NCBI GenBank assembly: GCA_003649495.1
Contig: QMRZ01000067.1
Location: forward strand, 1-7,866
Length of the DNA stretch: 7,866 nt
Direction of reading: 5' to 3'
Source: Thermoprotei archaeon
GTDB taxonomy: Archaea > Thermoproteota > Thermoprotei > Thermofilales > Thermofilaceae
This document shows positions 1-5,804 of the stretch, piece by piece; the first letter of the stretch is position 1; every line of letters starts with the position of its first letter. A model generated the notes under the pieces. It was given only the letters and a program-made list of their open reading frames with translations. It made no database searches and was not told where the DNA came from. Made by a program: the position numbers and the translations under genes.

Positions 1-476
1 CTCTGGAGAGGTCCTTGGGCATTAAGGCAGAGGTGAAGTGGCCTAACGACGTGCTCATAGGCGGTAGGAAGCTCTGCGGGATCCTGGCCGAGGCGACCTT
101 CACGGGTGATAGGGGCTACCTCCTGTTGGGGCTGGGCGTGAACGTCAATAACGAGCTGCCCCCAGAGCTAGGGAGCAGAGCAGTGAGCTTGAGGGAAGTG
201 CTTGGCCGCCGCGTCCCGCGGCTCCCCCTCCTCATCGCCATCCTGCTCGAGTTCGACAGCCTCTACTCAAGCCTCCTGAGGGGAGAAGCTGAGGACGTGC
301 TCGCCGAGCTGAGGCGTAGGATGAGCACTCTCGGGAGGAGGGTCAGGGCGGTGATGCCCGATGGCGTGGTCGAGGGACTAGCGGTAGGCCTAGCCCGTGA
401 CGGTTCCCTGCTCTTAAAGCTCTCGGATGGCAGCCTGCTCCCCCTCAGGGTCGGCGACGTGATCCACCTCCGCTGA
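1..476 (+). CDS. birA: Biotin--[biotin carboxyl carrier protein] ligase, C-terminal part (5' truncated by window edge)
   Basis: Biotin protein ligases activate biotin with ATP to biotinyl-5'-AMP and transfer it to a lysine of a biotin carrier domain, such as that of an acyl-CoA carboxylase, in the cytoplasm. The frame is open to the left edge (first full codon at 3) and gives 157 residues. Near its start is the family's KWPNDV motif, whose lysine contacts the biotinyl-adenylate, followed by GGRKLCGILAE. Next come a hydrophobic stretch LLLGLGVNVN and a C-terminal small beta-barrel-like domain (GRRVRAVMPDG to GDVIHLR). The GRGR-type biotin/ATP loop and any N-terminal HTH would lie upstream and cannot be judged. 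A TTG at 15 could open a shorter ORF, but the family motif runs through it, so it is not the start. The stop is TGA at 474-476. The last 32 bp overlap the convergent regulator gene. The family call is firm; whether this copy also represses transcription is unknown. Confidence 0.93.
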   Translation, partial: LERSLGIKAEVKWPNDVLIGGRKLCGILAEATFTGDRGYLLLGLGVNVNNELPPELGSRAVSLREVLGRRVPRLPLLIAILLEFDSLYSSLLRGEAEDVLAELRRRMSTLGRRVRAVMPDGVVEGLAVGLARDGSLLLKLSDGSLLPLRVGDVIHLR

Positions 477-1200
477 GCCTGGAGGCTCCAGTCATCTCCC
501 ACAGCTCATCGAAGTAGCTGGCCGCCATCTCAGCCACCTCCTTATCCAGCACCACAACTCCGCTGACCCTCGGCTCTCGCCCCGCCCTCAGCAGGCCGAA
601 GGACAGGACTAGCCTCTCCCTGTCGGAGACGAGTATGTCAAGTGGCAGGAGGAGCTCAGCCTCCCTCCACTCCCCGAAGTGGGGAGGGGGTAGCCCGGCC
701 CTCACTATGCATTTCACTCTCCCGGGCCTCCTGGGCACCAACTTCAGGATCTCCAGTAGCTCACCTGTAGAGGCCAGCGCCAGCACCTCCTCCCGCGCCC
801 CCATCACCATCCCCTTGATTATCCGCTTCAGGGCCTCCAGCTTGCGCACGAGGTACACGCCAGCGGGCGCCACCGACCTTATGCCCGCCTCCTCTAGCTC
901 CCTGAGGGCCTCCTCAGCCTCCTTAAGCCTTCTCTCAAGCGAGGCTCTAAGCTCGCTTATGACAGCCTCGGGCCTCCTAGGCGCGTAGAGCAGCGGGTCC
1001 CTTGACAGCCTCCTAACCCACCCCTTAGCCTCAAGCCTCCTCAGCACCTCGTACACCTTCGTGTAGGGGATGCTAGCGGCTGAGCTAACCTCTCGCGGCG
1101 TCATTTCTCCCATCGCCAGCAGCGCAGCGTAAGCCCTAGCCTCGTACTCGGATAAGCCGAGCTCCCTCAATGCCCCTATCGCGCGGCTAGCCTCTCCCAC
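445..1200 (-). CDS. TrmB-family winged-helix transcriptional regulator
   Basis: This is a 251-residue cytoplasmic DNA-binding protein. Residues 6-75 form a TrmB-type winged helix: LGLSEYEARAYAALL is the family's opening helix, SSAASIPYTKVYEVLRRLEAKGW is the recognition helix region, and the wing is near 63-74. Residues 78-106 are a charged helix of coiled-coil type, probably the dimer linker. Residues 110-235 are an alpha/beta C-terminal domain ending in YFDELWEMT, similar to the effector part of short TrmB-like proteins. The last ten or so residues are a Gly/Arg-rich tail that overlaps the ligase gene. GTG at 1200 is the first possible start after an in-frame TAA at 1216-1218 and keeps the whole HTH. 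Known TrmB proteins sense sugars and control transport genes. The ligand here is unknown. Its divergent position suggests that it controls the adjacent exporter operon (inference). Confidence 0.9.
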   Translation of the reverse strand: MGEASRAIGALRELGLSEYEARAYAALLAMGEMTPREVSSAASIPYTKVYEVLRRLEAKGWVRRLSRDPLLYAPRRPEAVISELRASLERRLKEAEEALRELEEAGIRSVAPAGVYLVRKLEALKRIIKGMVMGAREEVLALASTGELLEILKLVPRRPGRVKCIVRAGLPPPHFGEWREAELLLPLDILVSDRERLVLSFGLLRAGREPRVSGVVVLDKEVAEMAASYFDELWEMTGASRLSGGGSRRRP

Positions 1201-1216
1201 ATTAACCGCCTTCCGT

Positions 1217-1234
1217 TAAAGAAGATATATAATA
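1217..1234 (+). promoter_or_regulatory. Archaeal TATA-box promoter for the exporter operon, possibly shared divergently
   Basis: AAAGAAG at 1217-1223 resembles a BRE, and GATATATAAT at 1224-1233 is the only TATA-like element in the 62-bp divergent gap. With the usual spacing of about 26-27 bp from TATA centre to start, + strand transcription would begin near 1254, about nine bases before the ATG at 1263, giving an almost leaderless mRNA. Read on the - strand, the same element would start transcripts near 1201, directly at the regulator's GTG, but the sequence upstream of it on that strand is GC-rich and lacks a BRE. Whether one TATA serves both directions is inference. Confidence 0.6.
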
Positions 1235-1241
1235 GCCACTC

Positions 1242-1269
1242 CCCCCATAGGCCCCAGGAGCTATGGGGG
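1242..1269. repeat. Perfect 9-bp inverted repeat over the exporter start codon, candidate operator
   Basis: The left arm is CCCCCATAG at 1242-1250 and the right arm is CTATGGGGG at 1261-1269, with a 10-base spacer. Skipping C1241, the pairing extends by two more bases (1239-1240 with 1270-1271). The right arm contains the ATG (1263-1265) of the ABC ATPase. The repeat lies downstream of the TATA box and over the predicted transcription start, a position where binding of a dimeric repressor would block the + strand promoter. If transcription starts further upstream, the same bases could fold as an mRNA hairpin with the start codon in the stem and AGGAG (1256-1260) in the loop. Regulator binding is inferred from position only. 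Confidence 0.55.
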
Positions 1270-2222
1270 AGCTGGCAATAGAGACCGTTAACCTGACCAA
1301 GGTCTTCGGGAGCTTCAAGGCAGTCGACGGCGTTAACCTGAGGATAGAGGAGGGCGTAATCTTCGGGCTACTCGGCCCCAACGGGGCTGGCAAGACAACC
1401 ACCATAAGGATGATACTTGGCCTCCTCAAGCCCACCTCAGGCTACGTGAGGGTGTTCGGGATAGATGTGGAGAAGAGGAGGAGGGAGGTGCTGAGGCTGA
1501 CGGGCTACATGCCCCAGCACTTCAGCCTCTACGAGGACTTGACGGTGGAGGAGAACATGAGGCTGTACGCCTCGCTGTACGGGATGGGGAGGGCTGAGGC
1601 TAGGAGGAGGGTTGAGGAGCTACTGGAGGAGTTCATGCTCACTGAGTATAGGGACAGGCTAGCTGGCAAGCTGAGTGGCGGCACTAAGCAGAGGCTAGCC
1701 CTGGCGGTAGCCCTGCTCCACAGGCCTAGGCTATTGATAGTCGATGAGCCCACCGCGGGCGTAGACCCGCCGCTGCGCAGGTACTTCTGGGAGAAGTTCA
1801 GGGAGCTGAAGGAGGAGGGCGTCACAATACTCGTCACGACGCACTATATGGACGAGGCAGAGCACTGCGATAGGCTAGCCCTGATGAGCAGAGGCAGGGT
1901 GGTGGCTGAGGGCTCGCCCCTCGAGATCAAGCGCATGGCCTTCGGCGGCGACTTCCTGGAGCTAGAGGTGGAGGGCGACCCAGCCCCCGTGCTCGAGGAG
2001 GTGGGGGCTAAGGTCGTGGACTCCGAGGTGACCGGCGACTTCGTTCGCGTGAGGCTCCTAGTCCCCGACGCCGCTGACTACTTAGCCCCCCTGACCAGGG
2101 AGCTGGAGAGGAGGGGCATCAGGGTGATACGCGCCTACCCCGTCTCAGTGAGCCTCGAGGACGCCTTCATCAAGCTTACGGCGCCCATCGAGGCTGAGGC
2201 GGTGGCGGGATGTCGGCGCTAA
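1263..2222 (+). CDS. ABC-2 type exporter, ATP-binding subunit
   Basis: This 319-residue cytoplasmic ATPase powers the membrane subunit encoded next to it. All nucleotide-binding motifs are intact: Walker A GPNGAGKTT (38-46), Q-loop Q85 in GYMPQ, signature LSGGTKQR (137-144), Walker B LLIVDEP (157-163) with catalytic E162, D-loop around G166-D168, and switch H194. Residues from about 225 to 305 form the C-terminal extension common in this exporter subclass (DUF4162-like), ending in SLEDAFIKLT. ATG 1263 is the first possible start after an in-frame TAG at 1248-1250. GGAG at 1257-1260 is only two bases from the ATG, too close for a normal Shine-Dalgarno site, which fits a near-leaderless transcript. 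The gene overlaps the permease gene by 13 bp. Relatives export drugs, lipids, polysaccharides or peptides; the substrate cannot be read from this sequence. Confidence 0.95.
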   Translation: MGELAIETVNLTKVFGSFKAVDGVNLRIEEGVIFGLLGPNGAGKTTTIRMILGLLKPTSGYVRVFGIDVEKRRREVLRLTGYMPQHFSLYEDLTVEENMRLYASLYGMGRAEARRRVEELLEEFMLTEYRDRLAGKLSGGTKQRLALAVALLHRPRLLIVDEPTAGVDPPLRRYFWEKFRELKEEGVTILVTTHYMDEAEHCDRLALMSRGRVVAEGSPLEIKRMAFGGDFLELEVEGDPAPVLEEVGAKVVDSEVTGDFVRVRLLVPDAADYLAPLTRELERRGIRVIRAYPVSVSLEDAFIKLTAPIEAEAVAGCRR

Positions 2223-3310
2223 CAGCGCTAATCATCAAGGACATTAAACAGCTGCTCAGAGACCCCAAGTCCTTCTTCATGGTCCTCATGATGCCGACCA
2301 TGGTGATGGCGATGTTCGTGATGGGCTACGGCGAGACGCGGGGCGCCGTCCCAATAGCTGTCGTCAACCTAGATGGGGGAGTGGTATCCTGGCAGCTCAT
2401 CGAAGCGCTCAAGAACAGCGGGAACTTCAAGATAGTCCGCTATGCCCCGACTAAGGAGCTGGGGGTCGAGCTCGTCAGGAGGGGCGAGGTATACGCTGCC
2501 CTGATAATACCGGAGGGCTTCAGCGAGTGCGTGCTGGAGGGGCGGAGCACCCAGCTGGTGACAGTCCTCGACTCAGCGTACGCCACAGTCTCGGAGCTGG
2601 TGTGGGAGGCTGTGGTGGTGGCTGTCCAGGGGTTCCTCAGGATGGCCGCTGAGCGGTACGGCACCTTCAACATAGACGTTGTGAAGGAGACGGTGTACGG
2701 CCCTAAAGTAAGCTCGGTGGATCTCTTCACGTCAGTTGTCATGGGCGTCCTCCTCCACCTAGTCCCGATGAGCTTGATAGCTGTCTCGATAAGCAGGGAG
2801 AGGGAGAGGAGGACCTTCGAGCAGCTGATAATGACCCCCATCTCCAGCGGACACATAGTCCTGGGCAAGCTCCTAGCCTACTCGATAGTGACGGTCTCGG
2901 ATATGCTGATCACGCTGGGGATAGCGGTAGCGATTCTGGGGGTCAGGGTGAGGGGCTCGCTGATAGACCTGACGCTAGTCTCACTGCTCCTCCTCATATG
3001 CTCGCTGAGCCTCGGGCTCCTCATCTCAGCGGTGTCGCGCAACCAGCTGCAGGCGTACCAGACCGCGATCTTCCTCTTCATACCCTCACTGCTGTTCTCG
3101 GGCTTCATGACCCCCGTGGAGCTGCTGTCGCCAGCTGCCCGTGCGTTCAGCAAGGTGCTGCCGCTATACTACTTCCTCAAGGCCTTCAAGAACATACAGC
3201 TGAGGGGGTGGGGCCTGGGGGACGTCGCGTGGGACTGCGCAGCCCTGGTGGTGGAGGCCGTAGCCTTCCTAGTAGCTGCCGTTAAGGTGCTGAGGCTAAG
3301 GGTGGAGTAG
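2210..3310 (+). CDS. ABC-2 type exporter, permease subunit
   Basis: This is a 366-residue integral membrane protein that forms the transport channel with the preceding ATPase. A short cytoplasmic helix (IIKDIKQLLRDPKSFF) leads into TM1 (about 21-40). A large extracytoplasmic domain follows (about 41-168, with VPIAVVNLDGG and EVYAALIIPEGF). Five more hydrophobic segments lie near 171-193, 219-243, 253-275, 284-306 and 341-361. The family's cytoplasmic signature is present as RERERRTFEQLIMTPIS (196-212), as is the SGFMTPVE motif (297-304). This layout matches the ABC2_membrane_3 class, in which one permease gene and one ATPase gene suffice and each protein dimerises. ATG 2210 overlaps the end of the ATPase gene, pointing to translational coupling; GAGGCGGTGG just upstream (about 2195-2204) can act as ribosome binding site. 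The start two bases after its stop of the next gene continues the operon. Confidence 0.93.
   Translation: MSALTALIIKDIKQLLRDPKSFFMVLMMPTMVMAMFVMGYGETRGAVPIAVVNLDGGVVSWQLIEALKNSGNFKIVRYAPTKELGVELVRRGEVYAALIIPEGFSECVLEGRSTQLVTVLDSAYATVSELVWEAVVVAVQGFLRMAAERYGTFNIDVVKETVYGPKVSSVDLFTSVVMGVLLHLVPMSLIAVSISRERERRTFEQLIMTPISSGHIVLGKLLAYSIVTVSDMLITLGIAVAILGVRVRGSLIDLTLVSLLLLICSLSLGLLISAVSRNQLQAYQTAIFLFIPSLLFSGFMTPVELLSPAARAFSKVLPLYYFLKAFKNIQLRGWGLGDVAWDCAALVVEAVAFLVAAVKVLRLRVE
3301..3307 (+). promoter_or_regulatory. Ribosome binding site that decides the TTG start of the CARDB protein
   Basis: GGTGGAG at 3301-3307 lies inside the last codons of the permease gene, five bases before TTG at 3313. This purine-rich site, together with the signal peptide that begins exactly at this codon, supports TTG as the start, although the frame is open further upstream. 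Confidence 0.6.
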
Positions 3311-3312
3311 CT

Positions 3313-5787
3313 TTGAGGAACTTCCTGCTCCTAGCCCTAGTGACCGTGGCAATCGCCGCCTTAGCGTCGGCCGATGTACAAGCCAGCTTCGAGCTGTACG
3401 ATGCTTACTGGGAGACGCCGCCGTCACCCGGCCTCAACGCCACGCTTATCGTCAGAGTCAGGTACCTCGGGCCCACCGCCCAGCTCAACGTGTCCGCCCG
3501 CCTCACGATATACGGCGTCTGCGGCCGCGACCTCTCCGCTAATGACAACTACACCGGCCTCCTACAGCAGGGCTCAGTGCTGGACCTCCGCTTTAGAGTT
3601 GAGATCCCAGAGGGGGCATTGGCGTCCTACTACCCGGCTACGCTGGTGCTGGAATACGATGGCGGCAGCGAGGCTTTTGACTTCGACGTAGGCTTCAGCG
3701 GCGAGCCCATCTTCACAGCTTCCTCTGATAAATCTACCCTGAGGAGGGGGGAGGTGAATGAGGTAGTCATCAAGCTCTCAGTGGGGGAGGCGCCTGCTAG
3801 GGATGTCGAGGTTAGAGTGACACCTGCTAGCCCCTTCGTGACAATAGTTGGCAAGAACACCTTCAGGAAGAGGCTGATGATGGTGAGTGAGAGCCTTGAT
3901 CTGAGGGTAAAGGTGCTAGTTGACAGCTCAGCTGGCGACACCGCCAGCGTGTCCGTAACCATATCATGTGAGGACTACACGAGGACGCCTCATACTACTA
4001 GCACGACGCTGGGTTTCCGCGTGATCAGGGCGGGAGGCCCTCGCTTCACATGCGACGTCATGCCGAGCCGGGTAATCTCAGGCCAGCGCGTGAGCTTGAG
4101 CTTCTACCTCCATAACTCAGGCTCTGGGCCAGCGCGTGACGTGCGCGTATCCCTGACTCCAGCATCGCCAGGCGTGGCGGTGCTCTCCGGCTCGTCGGTT
4201 ACGCTAGGGGACATCGGGGCTGGGGAGACTAGGGCATTCACCGCGTTAGTGAGGGTGGACAGGAGCGTCGTGAGCACGGCGTCACTACAGCTCCTGGTCG
4301 AGTACTACGATGCATACGGGGACGCGGGTGTAGAGAGGATCACGATAGGCCTCGAGGTAACTCGGGCTCCCTCACCACTACTAATCCTGAGGCTACTCAA
4401 CAGCTCGCTGCCGGTCGATGAGGTAGCTCTTCTAGCTGTGGAGGTGGCAAACGTGGGTGACTCCGACGCGCTGGACCTGACGATTGACCTGGAGTCGGGT
4501 AGGGGCATCTACGTGGTGGAGAGCTCCAGAGCCAGGCTGAACAAGGTGAGGGCTGGGGGATCCGCAGTACTAACCTTCAAGGTCCTGGCATCCCCGGTGG
4601 GCCGCGACGTCGCAGTCGTGACTTTTAGGATCAAGTACTACGATGAGGCGGGCTACGAGTACGTGGACTCCACCTCGATCTCCATTAGAGCCCTAAGGCC
4701 CGGCGAACCATGCATAGTGATCCGCCAACTCAACAGGACCCTCAAGCCGAACGAGGTGAATAGGGTGGCGCTGGAGATCCGGAACGAGGGGGAGGGGGCT
4801 GCATCCAACCTTACGGTCACAGTCACTTCACAGAGCCTAGAGATAGGAGCTGTCATAGGGCCGTCAACTAAGACCTTGGGGGTCTTGGAGCCCAACGAGT
4901 CGACGGTAGCGGTATTCGAGGTCTTCGTGCAGCCCAGGATCTACGGGGCCCTGCAGCTGATGGCCGCGCTTAGCTACAGGGACGAGGGCGGACGTGAACA
5001 CAGGCAGTTAATGACGCTCGGCTACGAGGTGCGAGGAGATTGGGAGCTAAGCGTGGCGTCGGTCGCCACAGTGCCCCCAGCAGTGTTCCCCGGTGATGAG
5101 ATGGTGCGAGTCATATTGACTGTCGTGAACTCGGGGGACTACATGGCGAGGAACGTTGAGCTCATCTTCATCGGCGATGAGTGGATCAAGCCGACCACAG
5201 CGGCGGGCGCCAGGGCCCTGCTCCCATACCTCCCCGTGGGCCAGGCGGCGACTCTCACGTTCATAGTCGACGTGGAGGAGGATGCGCCGATAGGCAATCA
5301 CGACCTGCTGCTGAACGCATCGGGCCGCCAGCTACACTTCACGCTAACAGTCCTCGAGAAGGCCAAGTTCAGCGTTAGGAACGTCACTAGCCTGAAGGTT
5401 GAGAGCGGCGGCAAGGGCTACCGCCTCGTCTTCGAGGTGGAGAACACGTCTCACGCCTACGCGGAGGATGTACGAGTAGAGCTCTACTCCCCCTTCCTAA
5501 CGGGCTCCACGAGCACCTACCTGGGGACCCTAGCTCCCAGGGAGAAGAAGCTCGTCGTATTTGAGGTGGACGTCGACCCAGCAACTCCTCCAGGCCCCCT
5601 GAAGGCGGAGCTAAAGGTTAGGTGGTCTCAGGAGGGGAGGAGCCTCTCACAGTACACCTCCATTACCCTTACGGTCAGGGCTCCCAAGCCCATTAACACG
5701 CTGCTAGTAGCGACAGTACTCGCCGCCGCAGTCGTAGCCCTCCTCTACCTGAAGAGAGGCGCCCTCAGGAGGCTACTCAGGCGCTAG
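3313..5787 (+). CDS. Secreted, C-terminally membrane-anchored protein with about seven CARDB-like repeats (COG1361-like)
   Basis: This is an 824-residue type I membrane protein facing outward. It has a Sec-type signal peptide (about 1-20, LLLALVTVAIAALASA), a beta-rich ectodomain (about 25-790), one transmembrane helix (795-813) and a basic cytoplasmic tail (KRGALRRLLRR). The ectodomain splits into about seven units of 105-115 residues: 25-129, 131-238, 243-350, 355-460, 466-575, 577-681 and 684-790. Most units share an N-x-G motif (N268, N380, N491, N606; degenerate at N711), then an A-x-DV-x-V strand, an LG-x-L-x-PGE-like turn and, in several, a YYDE-G-like ending. This is the pattern of CARDB/NEW3 beta-sandwich domains, common in archaeal COG1361 surface proteins. 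Ten N-x-S/T sequons are present. No catalytic domain is visible. Co-transcription with the exporter suggests an accessory, stalk or substrate-contact role (inference). It could instead be a cell-envelope protein that is only co-regulated. Confidence 0.88.
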   Translation: MRNFLLLALVTVAIAALASADVQASFELYDAYWETPPSPGLNATLIVRVRYLGPTAQLNVSARLTIYGVCGRDLSANDNYTGLLQQGSVLDLRFRVEIPEGALASYYPATLVLEYDGGSEAFDFDVGFSGEPIFTASSDKSTLRRGEVNEVVIKLSVGEAPARDVEVRVTPASPFVTIVGKNTFRKRLMMVSESLDLRVKVLVDSSAGDTASVSVTISCEDYTRTPHTTSTTLGFRVIRAGGPRFTCDVMPSRVISGQRVSLSFYLHNSGSGPARDVRVSLTPASPGVAVLSGSSVTLGDIGAGETRAFTALVRVDRSVVSTASLQLLVEYYDAYGDAGVERITIGLEVTRAPSPLLILRLLNSSLPVDEVALLAVEVANVGDSDALDLTIDLESGRGIYVVESSRARLNKVRAGGSAVLTFKVLASPVGRDVAVVTFRIKYYDEAGYEYVDSTSISIRALRPGEPCIVIRQLNRTLKPNEVNRVALEIRNEGEGAASNLTVTVTSQSLEIGAVIGPSTKTLGVLEPNESTVAVFEVFVQPRIYGALQLMAALSYRDEGGREHRQLMTLGYEVRGDWELSVASVATVPPAVFPGDEMVRVILTVVNSGDYMARNVELIFIGDEWIKPTTAAGARALLPYLPVGQAATLTFIVDVEEDAPIGNHDLLLNASGRQLHFTLTVLEKAKFSVRNVTSLKVESGGKGYRLVFEVENTSHAYAEDVRVELYSPFLTGSTSTYLGTLAPREKKLVVFEVDVDPATPPGPLKAELKVRWSQEGRSLSQYTSITLTVRAPKPINTLLVATVLAAAVVALLYLKRGALRRLLRR

Positions 5788-5804
5788 AGCCCCGAGCATG
5801 CCGC
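5788..5804. other. 17-bp convergent intergenic junction without a clear terminator
   Basis: Only 17 bp separate the TAG of the CARDB gene (5785-5787) from the TGA of the DUF389 gene (5805-5807 on the - strand). Neither strand carries the T-run typical of archaeal intrinsic termination here or in the first bases of the opposing gene. A four-base inverted repeat (GAGC 5794-5797 with GCTC 5803-5806) is too weak to call a terminator. Confidence 0.6.

Noticed and set aside
635..988. Open frame of 117 codons on the + strand inside the regulator gene
   Set aside because: It is fully antisense to a well-supported TrmB-family protein; its Ser/Arg/Ala-rich translation has no recognisable domain.
2998..3285. 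Open frame of 95 codons on the + strand in another frame of the permease
   Set aside because: It covers conserved permease segments (SGFMTPVE and the last TM) and gives a low-complexity Pro/Gly/Ala product typical of GC-rich out-of-frame reading.
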